Assembly: GCF_022559585.1 (NCBI RefSeq)
Contig: NZ_CP087114.1
Location: forward strand, 661,095 to 725,094
DNA from: Bartonella machadoae
GTDB lineage: Bacteria; Pseudomonadota; Alphaproteobacteria; Rhizobiales; Rhizobiaceae
Length of the DNA: 64,000 bases
Reading direction: 5' to 3'
Shown here piece by piece: positions 9,205 to 17,499 of the stretch. How positions within the stretch are numbered: the first letter of the stretch is position 1; each line of letters opens with the position of its first letter. The position numbers were made by a program, and so were the translations under genes. The notes beneath the pieces are model-generated. The model had not been told where the DNA came from. It searched no databases and saw nothing but the letters and a program-made list of their open reading frames with translations.

Positions 9205-9828
9205 ATGGACCAAAGAACAGCAGAATGGTTTCAAGCAAGATTAGGAAAAGTCACAGCCTCTAATGTTTACAATATCCTCAGTAGAACAGCCAAAGGATTG
9301 CCGACAAGCAAATATGAAGACTACAAAATCAAACTCATGACAGAACGCTTAACAGGGGAAATAAGCCAATCTTATATAACACCATCTATGCAATGGGGGA
9401 TTGAACATGAAGAGGACGCCCTGAAAGAATATGAATTCATTTATGATGCCGATGTCATAAAATGCGGTTTTATACCACATCCTACCATAGAGATGGCAGG
9501 GGCTAGTCCTGATGGCTTGATTGGAGAAGACGGTTTAGTTGAAGTCAAATGTCCACAGTCAACAACGCATCTTCGTTTTTTTATGTATGACGAGATTAAA
9601 CCTGAATACATAGCGCAGATGCAATTCCAAATGGCTTGTACAGGGCGCAAATGGTGTCATTTCATTAGCTATAATCCACAATTTGTAGGCAGATCTACTG
9701 GTTTGAGAATGAAAGTCAAACGCATCCACCGTGATGATGAACAAATTGAACAGCTTACTAAAGCAGTCGAAGTCTTTTTAGCAGAAATAGAGCAAGACAT
9801 GGAGCAGATCTTGACAAAAGCTGCTTAA
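9205..9828 (+). CDS. YqaJ-type phage recombination exonuclease
   Basis: A 207-residue lambda-exonuclease-type (YqaJ domain) nuclease that would resect double-strand ends for the adjacent ERF annealase. Visible motifs: the N-terminal RTAEWFQARLGKVTASN; GIEHEEDALKEYE; the metal-binding ASPDGLI followed by VEVKCPQ; and the QMQFQMACTGR helix. All core acidic and Lys residues of the fold appear present and the frame is intact, unlike its partner. The start is the ATG at 9205, one base after the ERF stop, with AGG upstream; a GTG at 9196 overlaps ERF and is less likely. Confidence 0.85.
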   Translation: MDQRTAEWFQARLGKVTASNVYNILSRTAKGLPTSKYEDYKIKLMTERLTGEISQSYITPSMQWGIEHEEDALKEYEFIYDADVIKCGFIPHPTIEMAGASPDGLIGEDGLVEVKCPQSTTHLRFFMYDEIKPEYIAQMQFQMACTGRKWCHFISYNPQFVGRSTGLRMKVKRIHRDDEQIEQLTKAVEVFLAEIEQDMEQILTKAA

Positions 9829-9899
9829 CCCATGAGGGAGCTCTCTCCTCCCAGCACCCCCGCCCATTTATATAACATACAAGAGTGAAAAGTAATGAG

Positions 9900-10122
9900 A
9901 TGATATTGGATGATGGTGATAGATACGTAACAACACGCGAATGTGCACAACTTTTAGCATATCAACCACAACGATTCGCAATTGGGTGATTCAAGGGGTG
10001 TTTCCTGAACCCTATAAGCTAGGGAGAGCGTGAGGTGGAGGAAAAAAGAAATCTTGGCCTTTACCCCGAAGAAAAATAAGGAGCAAATAACAACAAATGA
10101 GGTAAAGTTGTATAAACTGTAG
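9900..10122 (+). pseudogene. Excisionase/AlpA-type HTH protein, frameshifted
   Basis: The ATG at 9900 opens MILDDGDRYVTTRECAQLLA and then shifts frame. The next frame reads ISTTTIRNWVIQGVFPEPYKLGR, the recognition part of an AlpA/MerR-like winged helix. A further shift gives RWRKKEILAF and runs to TAG at 10120-10122. At least two frameshifts, so it is dead. Such small HTH proteins often lie beside prophage integrase or recombination genes. Confidence 0.65.
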
Positions 10123-10198
10123 AAGGTGGTCTAAAAGGTGGTTTGAAATCAGCTTTTTAAGAAAAAATTATATATTTCAATATGTTATGATAATAATA

Positions 10199-10274
10199 TG
10201 GTGCCGTATGCCGGATTCGAACCAGCGACCCCATCATTACGAATGATGTGCTCTACCAACTGAGCTAATACGGC
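10199..10274 (-). tRNA. tRNA-Thr(CGT)
   Basis: A 76-base cloverleaf including an encoded CCA. The acceptor GCCGTAT pairs with ATACGGC. The D-arm is AGCTCAGTTGGTAGAGC, the anticodon loop TTCGTAA gives CGT (threonine codon ACG), and the T-arm has GGTTCGAATCC. It marks the right-hand edge of the prophage remnant. No tRNA fragment duplicate was found. Confidence 0.95.
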
Positions 10275-10721
10275 ATATTTGTGTATTCATTAGCCAAAAG
10301 TTTGCGCAAAAGCAAGTATGCATTTTCTCAATAATTTACTAAGATGCTTTAATATTTGAGGTAGGAGGAGGGGGGCGAAAAGGGCAAGCGCAGAACAGTA
10401 TTTTTTGATCTTGATGCTCTTAAAATGCTTTGCAATTTAAGACCACTCTCAAACTAAAAATATTATTAAAATGCATCTTTGGAGAAAAAAAGATATCAAT
10501 ATTTCTTCATAAAGATAAAAATATTTGTTTCCTTCTATGGAAATGAAGAAGTTTATTGCGCAAAAAATTGAGGGAATAAAAGACATCATCAATCTTTATG
10601 AGATGAAGATAAGATCAGCAAAATAAGTAGAAAAATTATTTTTCATTTTTATAGAAATGATAATAAAAGCAGTGGTGTAATGAATTAAATACATTTTTCT
10701 ATTTAAAATGGAGTAAGAGTC
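10275..10721. other. Intergenic, tRNA-Thr to slyX
   Basis: About 450 bases. A short G-rich run (GGAGGAGGGGGGCGAAAAGGG) lies near 10363-10383; the rest is AT-rich. I see no gene or convincing promoter. Confidence 0.4.
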
Positions 10722-10925
10722 ATGTCTGTTGAAAAGAGGCTGATAGAATTAGAAACAAAGCTAGCATATCAAGAAAAACTGATTGATGAGCTCTCTTGCG
10801 TGGTAACTGATCAATGGAAAAGTTTAAATGAGATATCTAAACAACTTAATATTTTAATGAGGAGGTTTTCAGATTTAGAAGAACAGAGTGTTTCCGAAGA
10901 TGTTTTATCATCTCTTCATCAATAG
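10722..10925 (+). CDS. slyX: SlyX-like protein
   Basis: A 67-residue SlyX-family protein. It has the family pattern: an N-terminal coiled coil (EKRLIELETKLAYQEKLIDEL) and a second helical half rich in leucine. The C-terminal SSLHQ replaces the usual proline-rich tail. The ATG has GGAG about 10 bases upstream. SlyX is conserved in many proteobacteria but its molecular role is not established. It is monocistronic here. Confidence 0.8.
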   Translation: MSVEKRLIELETKLAYQEKLIDELSCVVTDQWKSLNEISKQLNILMRRFSDLEEQSVSEDVLSSLHQ

Positions 10926-11265
10926 GAGAGATTAGGTATTTGTTGGAAGCTTTCAAATTTTTTATTTATAGTCATTTACTGTCTACTCTTTTAGATATGA
11001 AGCACAGCTTTTATAAGATTGAATTTTCCTTCATTTTTTCAAAAAATTAAATCTTATAAGGGACGGATGTTATGAGAAAACAAGCTCTATATATGACTTA
11101 GATGCTGAAAAACAAAAAAATCTTTCAGAAAGCTCAATTAGCAATTATGGGCAATACATCTGCTTTCCTTAACAAAATAACTCTTAGAGCTATCTTGTAG
11201 GATTAAGTTTTCTAAAATGTATTGAGTGTGCATGGAATGGAGATTCTAGAAGAAACTTACAAAAA
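10926..11265. other. Intergenic with long inverted repeat
   Basis: TTATAAGATT near 11007 and AATCTTATAA near 11050 form a 10-bp stem with a loop of about 25 bases. This may end the slyX transcript, although no U tract follows. A short open stretch around 11090-11170 looks like a gene fragment with stops and is not called. Confidence 0.45.
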
Positions 11266-11598
11266 TCAAATATATTCTTCTGTATATAATATTTTATGAA
11301 AGTATTTTTGTTGTTCGTTACTCAAGATACAACATATTGTTGCGAAAGCACCCAAGATAGACCACGCTGGTAAACAAGTAAGAGTAATGCAAATTGAGGA
11401 TAAGAAAGTTGGTATGGTATTATATAGAGATTGGTTAAAACGATGGATGTCTGTTTGCAGAAGGTTGGCTAGCACTTTATTGAAAGGGGTTGTAATCCAA
11501 TGTAATGTTTTCACAGAGTGTACACTATCAATCACGAATATTATAATTGTTAGTGTAAAGAAAACGAAAGCCATTAATTTGAATAAAGGACGGAGCAT
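11266..11598 (-). CDS. Hypothetical two-span membrane protein
   Basis: 110 residues with two clear hydrophobic segments, at about residues 8-27 (FKLMAFVFFTLTIIIFVIDSV) and about 70-92 (ICITLTCLPAWSILGAFATICC). A roughly 45-residue loop separates them (HWITTPFNKVLANLLQTD). Proteins with this layout occur in Rhizobiales without assigned function. The frame is longer and more hydrophobic than the overlapping plus-strand frame (11387-11725), which I treat as its shadow. It stands alone on the minus strand. Confidence 0.6.
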   Translation of the reverse strand: MLRPLFKLMAFVFFTLTIIIFVIDSVHSVKTLHWITTPFNKVLANLLQTDIHRFNQSLYNTIPTFLSSICITLTCLPAWSILGAFATICCILSNEQQKYFHKILYTEEYI

Positions 11599-11791
11599 AT
11601 TTCTTCCTATAATTTTAACGGAATATTTACATAATGCATACGAGAATAAGGGGTTGCATTATGATCAAAAAAATGATCAAAAGAAGGTTTACGTTCTTTT
11701 TGTATTTTTTGAAAAAGATGCATAAACAAGGGGATTATTTTATCTTAAAATTTAGATTGCATTTAGCAAAGATAAAGATAATGAGGGAGGA

Positions 11792-13228
11792 ATGATGTTC
11801 GAGGAAAAGCACAATGAGTTGAAGCGTAATCTTCAAAATCGTCATATTCAAATGATTGCTTTAGGCGGGGTTATTGGAACAGGTCTTTTTTATGGGTCAA
11901 CAGAGTCTATAAAATTAGCTGGTCCTTCAGCTATTCTAGCATATCTCTTTGGAGGACTTATTATCTATTTCATCATGCGAATGCTTGGTGAGATGTCAGT
12001 AGAAGAGCCAACATCGGGTGCCTTTAGTTTCTTTGCCTATAAATATTGGGGGAGTTTAGCTGGTTTCATAACAGGTTGGAATTATTGGTTTCTTTATATT
12101 CTTGTTAGTATGACTGAACTTACAGTTGTGGGATTTTACCTTGATCATTGGATTTTGATTGATCATTGGAAGTCATCTCTTATTGTTCTTTTGCTTGTAA
12201 CCTTGATTAATTTGTTGAATGTTCGTTTTTATGGTGAATTTGAATTTTTCCTAGCTTTGATTAAAGTGGTTGCCGTTGTTGGTATGATTATTTTTGGAAT
12301 TTTTCTCATTCTCACCGGAATAGATGGATATCAAGTAGGCATTCATCATCTTTGGACCCATGGCGGTTTTTTTCCTTATGGGGCAACAGGAGTCATTTTA
12401 GCTACATGCGTAGTGATGTTTTCTTTTGGAGGAACAGAATTAATTGGTGTTGCTGCTGGGGAAGTATCAAATCCACGCAAGACAATACCCACTGCTATCC
12501 GTAAAGTAATGTGGAGAATTATCATTTTTTATGTTGGTTCTATCAGTGTCATTATGATGATAAGTCCGTGGAATATGATTGGAAAAGATGGTAGTCCTTT
12601 TGTCACTATTTTTACAACTGTTGGGATTCCCGCAGCTGGACATATTTTGAATTTTGTGGTGATTATGGCCGCTATTTCGGTTTATAATAGTGGTGTTTAT
12701 TCCAATGGTCGCATGCTTTATAGTTTAGCAATACAAAAAAATGCACCACGTATTTTTAGTAAGCTTAATGCTGCTCATATTCCTTATGTTTCGATCCTTT
12801 TTTCATCATTATGTACTGCGATAATTGTTATTGTTAATATTCTTGTTCCCGATAATAGTTTTATGCGAATTATGGCTCTTGCGACCGCGGCAGCAGTTAT
12901 TACTTGGGCTATTATTGTTATTGTTCATTTAAAGTTTAGAAGAGCACATAAGGACAAAGAAGGATCATTTATTTATGCGTTTGGTCTATATCCTTACGCT
13001 AATTATCTTTGCCTGTTCTTTCTTGCCTTATTATTTTGCATTATGTTTTTAAGTGGCTTTGGAAAAGATGGGTTAATGGCTCAAATTTTCGATATGTTAG
13101 GAATTAAAGCGACCTTTGTTGAATCATATATTCCTGCGCAGATGCCTGATATGAGCTTGTCGGTTATTATCATTCCTCTGTGGTGTTTGCTTTTGCTTTT
13201 AGGCTATAAGCTTAAGAGGCAGCATTAG
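11792..13228 (+). CDS. Amino-acid permease, APC superfamily
   Basis: A 478-residue inner-membrane transporter of the amino acid-polyamine-organocation superfamily, closest in style to the AAT group (AnsP/ProY/CycA-like). The hallmark first helix reads IQMIALGGVIGTGLFYGS, with FGGTELIGVAAGE in helix 6. About twelve hydrophobic segments span the protein. It would import one or a few amino acids by proton symport; the substrate cannot be read from sequence. The start is one of two adjacent ATGs (11792 or 11795) just after GGGAGG. The bio operon follows 15 bases later on the same strand and may be cotranscribed. Confidence 0.88.
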   Translation: MMFEEKHNELKRNLQNRHIQMIALGGVIGTGLFYGSTESIKLAGPSAILAYLFGGLIIYFIMRMLGEMSVEEPTSGAFSFFAYKYWGSLAGFITGWNYWFLYILVSMTELTVVGFYLDHWILIDHWKSSLIVLLLVTLINLLNVRFYGEFEFFLALIKVVAVVGMIIFGIFLILTGIDGYQVGIHHLWTHGGFFPYGATGVILATCVVMFSFGGTELIGVAAGEVSNPRKTIPTAIRKVMWRIIIFYVGSISVIMMISPWNMIGKDGSPFVTIFTTVGIPAAGHILNFVVIMAAISVYNSGVYSNGRMLYSLAIQKNAPRIFSKLNAAHIPYVSILFSSLCTAIIVIVNILVPDNSFMRIMALATAAAVITWAIIVIVHLKFRRAHKDKEGSFIYAFGLYPYANYLCLFFLALLFCIMFLSGFGKDGLMAQIFDMLGIKATFVESYIPAQMPDMSLSVIIIPLWCLLLLLGYKLKRQH

Positions 13229-13261
13229 TGTAATATAAGGGGAGTGATTGGAAGAAAAGTC

Positions 13262-13942
13262 TTGGGGATCATAAAATTTAATAATGTTACACAAATTTTT
13301 GGTGATTTGTGCGTTTTAAGAGATATCACTGTAGAGCTTACAGAAAGACGAATCGCTATTATTGGTGCAAATGGTTCTGGAAAAAGTACATTTGTTCGTC
13401 TTATCAATGGGTTGCAGTTACCATCTCATGGTTTTGTAAGCGTTGATGGGCTTGATACAAAGCACGATGCAAAGGCAGTGAAGCGTAAAATAGGATTTGT
13501 TTTTCAAAATCCTGATAATCAAATTGTTTTACCATTAGTAGAAGAAGATTTAGCTTTTGGTCTCAAAAATCTAAAACTTAGTAAAGGTGAAATTCAGAAG
13601 TGTGTAGATGAAATTTTACAGCGTTATGATCTCCAAGCTTTCAGAAATCATGCGGTTCATTTATTAAGTGGTGGACAAAAACAGTTGGTTGCCATTTCGG
13701 GTGTAGTGGCGATGAAACCTGATTATATTATTTTTGATGAGCCAACGACATTACTTGATTTGCAAAATAAGCGTCGTATTACACAAGTTATAGAAGAATT
13801 GTCGCAAACAGCGATTGTTGTATCACATGATTTGGAATTTCTCAGAAACTTTGATAGAGTACTCGTTTTTGATAAGGGAGAAATAGCTGTTGATGATGTA
13901 CCTCGTGTTGCTATTAAAGAATATATGAGAAGAATGTCGTGA
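13262..13942 (+). CDS. bioM: BioM, ECF biotin transporter ATPase
   Basis: Energy-coupling ATPase of the BioMNY biotin importer. Counting from the upstream GTG at 13244, the Walker A is GANGSGKST (41-49), the Q-loop is in FQNPDNQ, the signature LSGGQ is at 141-145, Walker B ends FDEP at 164-167, and the switch is VVSHD. The start is uncertain: GTG at 13244 sits almost on top of its GGGGAG, while TTG at 13262 has GGAAG at better spacing; I list the latter. The stop overlaps bioN by four bases. Biotin uptake suits a host-restricted bacterium that may lack synthesis, which is an inference. Confidence 0.87.
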   Translation: MGIIKFNNVTQIFGDLCVLRDITVELTERRIAIIGANGSGKSTFVRLINGLQLPSHGFVSVDGLDTKHDAKAVKRKIGFVFQNPDNQIVLPLVEEDLAFGLKNLKLSKGEIQKCVDEILQRYDLQAFRNHAVHLLSGGQKQLVAISGVVAMKPDYIIFDEPTTLLDLQNKRRITQVIEELSQTAIVVSHDLEFLRNFDRVLVFDKGEIAVDDVPRVAIKEYMRRMS

Positions 13943-14595
13943 TCGGCTTATACCTTCCTAGGGATACACTTATTCATCGGCTTAAACCAGAGATTAAGCT
14001 GGTGTTTCTGACTTTATGTGGAACTATTATATTTATGGTTTCATCTATATCTGTTCTCTCGTTGTTTTTATTGTTTGTAGCTTTGTTGTATAGAATTGCG
14101 AAGATACCTTTCAACAAGGTTTTAAAACAGCTTAAATCTATGAGTTTATTTTTACTACTTATCTTTGTATTTCAAGTTATTTTTAAAAGCTGGCTTACAG
14201 GTTTTGAGGTTATATTACGTTTAATTTTTCTTGTTTTTTTGGCATCTCTTGTGTCTTTCACAACTAAAGTTTCAGATATGGTGAGTACAATTGAAACATG
14301 GATTCAACCCTTGCGATGTTTTGGTATAAATCCATCAAAATTTAGTATGGTTTTGTCTATGGCAATCAGGTTTATTCCGGTTGTTAGTGAAAAATTCAAT
14401 GAAGTGCGTGAAGCACAGCGGGCACGCGGATTTGAAACGAACATTACTGCTCTTGCAACGCCATTAATTATACGAACAATAAGGATGGCTTCAGAAGTTG
14501 CTGAAGCCCTAGAAGCACGTTCTTATGATGCTCATTCTGATGATAAAATATCTGATGATGATAAAGTTATTCATAGTGAGGGGATAATTCAATGA
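13939..14595 (+). CDS. bioN: BioN, ECF transporter T component
   Basis: A 218-residue transmembrane T protein (EcfT/CbiQ family) that couples the BioM ATPase to BioY. Hydrophobic spans cover residues 25-65 and 75-115. The C-terminal cytoplasmic part holds the conserved coupling motifs AQRARGF and EALEARSYD, which dock on the ATPase. It starts with GTG overlapping the bioM stop, and its own stop overlaps bioY in ATGA. Its 3' third is duplicated at 15318-15531. Confidence 0.88.
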   Translation: MIGLYLPRDTLIHRLKPEIKLVFLTLCGTIIFMVSSISVLSLFLLFVALLYRIAKIPFNKVLKQLKSMSLFLLLIFVFQVIFKSWLTGFEVILRLIFLVFLASLVSFTTKVSDMVSTIETWIQPLRCFGINPSKFSMVLSMAIRFIPVVSEKFNEVREAQRARGFETNITALATPLIIRTIRMASEVAEALEARSYDAHSDDKISDDDKVIHSEGIIQ

Positions 14596-15146
14596 ATACA
14601 AAAGATCTAACTTATATTGCTTTATTTGCAGCCATTTACGCAATTTTAGGACTTTTCCCTCCTATTTCTCTTCCTTTCTTGCTTGGTGTTCCTATTACTG
14701 CTCAGTCAATGGGCCCGATGTTAGCAGGGTCTATTCTCGGAGCGAAAAGAGGAGGCTTAGCCTCTCTTCTTTTTCTTGTACTGGTCGCTATTGGATTACC
14801 TTTATTGGCTGGTGGACATGGAGGAATCGGTGTTTTTTTCGGAGCAACGAGTGGTTATCTGATAGGTTTTGCAGTTGCTGCATTTTTTATTGGTTTTATG
14901 GTTGAGTTGTTTTGGCGCCGACTAAATTTTATAATATTGTTTTTGATAAATGCTGTCGGTGGAATTGGGATTGTTTATCTTTTTGGAGTCCCATGGATGG
15001 CTTATGTTACTCAGACTCCTTTACTAACAGCTTTAATAAGTTCATCAGGTTTTCTAATCGGCGGTTTTCTGAAAGTGTTTATTGCATCTCTTGTTGCGCT
15101 TACAGTTAAAAAAACGATGCCTCTCATTACGCCCAAAAAAAGGTAA
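14592..15146 (+). CDS. bioY: BioY, biotin-binding S component
   Basis: A 184-residue, six-span substrate-capture protein for biotin. Family features are the N-terminal YIALFAAIYAILGLFPPIS, the PITAQSMGPMLAG segment, LGAKRGGLA and GGHGGIGVFFGATSGYL. Translation is coupled to bioN by the ATGA overlap. A second copy at 15528-16082 is identical over residues 1-151 and differs only in the last 33 residues. Which copy pairs with BioMN in vivo cannot be told; BioY alone can also transport in some bacteria. Confidence 0.92.
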   Translation: MNTKDLTYIALFAAIYAILGLFPPISLPFLLGVPITAQSMGPMLAGSILGAKRGGLASLLFLVLVAIGLPLLAGGHGGIGVFFGATSGYLIGFAVAAFFIGFMVELFWRRLNFIILFLINAVGGIGIVYLFGVPWMAYVTQTPLLTALISSSGFLIGGFLKVFIASLVALTVKKTMPLITPKKR

Positions 15147-15317
15147 TTTTTATTTAGAATTGAGGTATTGGAATGCGGTCTATATGAAGATAAAAAGAAA
15201 ATATGCTAAGTTTTTCTTGTTTTATTTTTACGCTATAATGAAATGAGATACACTTAGGAAAAATATCCTTATTATATTCTATTTGTTTTATTAAAAACAA
15301 ATCATATTTTTATATAT

Positions 15318-15531
15318 TGTTAGTGAAAAATTCAATGAAGTGTGTGAAACACAGCGGGTACGCGGATTTGAAACGAACATTACTGCTCTTGCAACGCCAT
15401 TAATTATACGAACAATAAGGATGGCTTCAGAAGTTGCTGAAGCCCTAGAAGCACGTTCTTATGATGCTCATTCTGATGATAAAATATCTGATGATGATAA
15501 AGTTATTCATAGTGAGGGGATAATTCAATGA
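15318..15531 (+). pseudogene. bioN: bioN 3' fragment from tandem duplication
   Basis: This segment repeats 14382-14595 of bioN, with differences only at 15343, 15349 and 15359. It lacks the first two thirds of the gene, including all membrane spans. A GTG at 15340 could start a 63-codon frame, but the product would be a coupling-motif fragment. It ends in the same ATGA overlap with the second bioY, so it may now serve mainly to bring ribosomes to that gene. Confidence 0.85.
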
Positions 15532-16082
15532 ATACAAAAGATCTAACTTATATTGCTTTATTTGCAGCCATTTACGCAATTTTAGGACTTTTCCCTCCTA
15601 TTTCTCTTCCTTTCTTGCTTGGTGTTCCTATTACTGCTCAGTCAATGGGCCCGATGTTAGCAGGGTCTATTCTCGGAGCGAAAAGAGGAGGCTTAGCCTC
15701 TCTTCTTTTTCTTGTACTGGTCGCTATTGGATTACCTTTATTGGCTGGTGGACATGGAGGAATCGGTGTTTTTTTCGGAGCAACGAGTGGTTATCTGATA
15801 GGTTTTGCAGTTGCTGCATTTTTTATTGGTTTTATGGTTGAGTTGTTTTGGCGCCGACTAAATTTTATAATATTGTTTTTGATAAATGCTGTCGGTGGAA
15901 TTGGGATTGTTTATCTTTTTGGAGTCCCATGGATGGCTTATGTTACTCAGACTCCTTTACTAACAGCTTTAATAAGTACATCAGGTTTTCTAATTGGCGA
16001 TTTTCTAAAGGTATTTATTGCATCCTTTGTTGCACTTACAGTTAAAAAAACTACACCTCTCATTGTACCAAAGAAAGGATAG
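15528..16082 (+). CDS. bioY2: BioY, second copy
   Basis: An intact 184-residue BioY. The first 151 residues and the underlying DNA match the first copy exactly. The C-terminal third differs (TSGFLIGDFL, ASFVALTVKKTTPLIVPKKG). The duplicated block has an offset of 936 bases and is preceded by 170 bases of non-duplicated AT-rich DNA that may carry its own promoter. All BioY signature segments are intact, so it is likely functional. Extra dosage of the substrate-binding component is the simplest benefit. Confidence 0.9.
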   Translation: MNTKDLTYIALFAAIYAILGLFPPISLPFLLGVPITAQSMGPMLAGSILGAKRGGLASLLFLVLVAIGLPLLAGGHGGIGVFFGATSGYLIGFAVAAFFIGFMVELFWRRLNFIILFLINAVGGIGIVYLFGVPWMAYVTQTPLLTALISTSGFLIGDFLKVFIASFVALTVKKTTPLIVPKKG

Positions 16083-16461
16083 ATTTTGCTGTGAAAGAAG
16101 GTTTTATATTACGATATATCTAGGATAAAGAAGAGAAAAATAAGGGAAGATAGAATACTCTCATTATGTTGCTATCTAAATGAGAGTATAAAAAATGGAT
16201 AATACAAAATCTATAGAGAATATTATTTAAGAGATATAGAAATGACGCGCTATTTCTGATGATAAGAAGAGTTTATTTGATTTTTTTTATTTGAAATAAA
16301 TTTTATTTCACTATTTTTAATTATTTTGTAAAATACAAATCGTAAATTTTTCTATCAAAAAATTGTATATTTTTGTTTTTTGAGTTATAACAATTGCAAT
16401 ATATGTATTAAATATTATTATATTATGTATTTTTATTAAATAAGATAAGGATAAAAAAACT
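16083..16461. other. Intergenic with 11-bp inverted repeat
   Basis: ATACTCTCATT (16155-16165) and AATGAGAGTAT (16179-16189) form a perfect 11-bp stem with a 13-base loop, 70 bases past bioY2. It is followed by A residues rather than T, so it is at best a weak terminator on this strand. The remaining 270 bases are very AT-rich and lead to the secreted protein at 16462. Confidence 0.5.
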
Positions 16462-16770
16462 ATGAATATAAGATACTATTTTGCTTTATGCGCTCTTATT
16501 TTATGTTTATCATCTGTTGCAAAAGCGTCTGAGCAAACAGGTTTTCAGAAAAAAGAATCTATTATTATTGTTTCTACTATTTTTTCGACAAATACATTTT
16601 ATGATGATCAGGTAAATTCTTTATTCAATAGAACTGTTAGATCCGATTATTCAGTTAATCATAATAATTCTGGGAACAGTATAGTATCAATATTTCATAA
16701 AGTAATACGTGTATATTATGATTTATTTTTATATTTATACAATTCCATATTATCTATATTTAATTGGTAG
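16462..16770 (+). CDS. Small exported protein, unknown family
   Basis: 102 residues with a clear Sec signal peptide (MNIRYYFALCALILCLSSVA, cleavage near KAS at about residue 23). The polar middle is rich in Ser/Asn, and the C-terminus is hydrophobic and aromatic (YYDLFLYLYNSILSIF) and could bind a membrane. AAGGAT precedes the ATG. I do not recognise it. It resembles, in size and design only, the three exported proteins at 32.2-33.7 kb. It is flanked by phage-like RNA sequence downstream, so it sits in accessory DNA. Confidence 0.6.
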   Translation: MNIRYYFALCALILCLSSVAKASEQTGFQKKESIIIVSTIFSTNTFYDDQVNSLFNRTVRSDYSVNHNNSGNSIVSIFHKVIRVYYDLFLYLYNSILSIFNW

Positions 16771-17027
16771 AGTATAAAAGAATTTATTTTAAATTTTTTG
16801 ATGGTTCAGATATTTTATTTTGTGATATAACTGTAGAATACAAAAAGAGTGTTATAGTTTTGGTACAATGATTAATAGCACTTATCCTTAAGGTTGCCAA
16901 AACGAATTTTGGAAATTCTATTCCGTTACTTTTATTTACACATCCTGCATGTTTGAGCATGTTAGAAAAAATAAAAAATCACATGCGGTAAAGAAAAGTA
17001 TAATGCTGTATGCGTATAATAATTTTG

Positions 17028-17160
17028 TCGGGTGTGGTTATGCCACACAATATCCTTTCATGGGGAAAGCATAACGGCGAGATTGTTGCTGTGTTTTTTT
17101 AGCCTCCAGAACTCTCTGAGTGTCATTAACATAGCTACTGGTTACAGGGTATCAAAAGCT
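17028..17160 (+). ncRNA. C4-like structured RNA (copy B)
   Basis: Second copy of the 7697 element. It has GTCGGGTGT, then GTTATG (17036) paired with CATAAC. In copy A the same arm is GCTATG/CATAGC, so one base pair has changed on both sides. ACGGC/GCTGT replaces ACGG/CCGT. The closing CACCCGA partner is lost, and the block ends with the shared GGGTATCAAA. A TATAAT lies at 17015-17020, a few bases before the element. It looks like a partly decayed phage regulatory RNA. Confidence 0.5.
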
Positions 17161-17435
17161 TTTGGAAAATGGCTTTTTGGATTTAGCTAATTCAGTAAAA
17201 GAAGTTCAGGATCTGCTGTATGGCTACGGTAACAATGGGTTAGAACTTTACGCGCATAGTCACAGCAACATGACACTTTTAAATAGGTTGAATTTTTAAT
17301 ATTCAGATGTATAATATTGCAGGTGGTTATACAAGAGAACAAAGTGTATCGATTGATCAATTTTTACGGTCACAACATGTTGAAATTGTTGCTGTTTTGA
17401 GTAAACGCAGAGCAAAAACAAATTGGAAACTTTAA
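17161..17435 (+). pseudogene. Phage gene remnants after C4-like RNA
   Basis: Downstream of the RNA a frame without an ATG reads LLENGFLDLANSVKEVQDLL and ends near 17300. A 42-codon frame from ATG 17307 to TAA 17433-17435 follows (MYNIAGGYTREQSVSIDQFL). In P1-like phages the C4 RNA precedes antirepressor genes; these scraps could be what is left of such a gene, but I cannot show homology. They are listed as remnants. Confidence 0.35.
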
Positions 17436-17499
17436 ACAAAATCGAAAAACTCTTTTGTATTTTGTTGAGATTTTTTCAATGAAGTTGATTGAGCATATT

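Noticed and set aside
11387..11725. 112-codon plus-strand gene
   Set aside because: It overlaps a minus-strand frame with two clear membrane spans; the plus frame has no domain and looks like its shadow.
15340..15531. Functional short BioN
   Set aside because: It lacks every membrane span and most of the protein; it is the tail of a tandem duplication.
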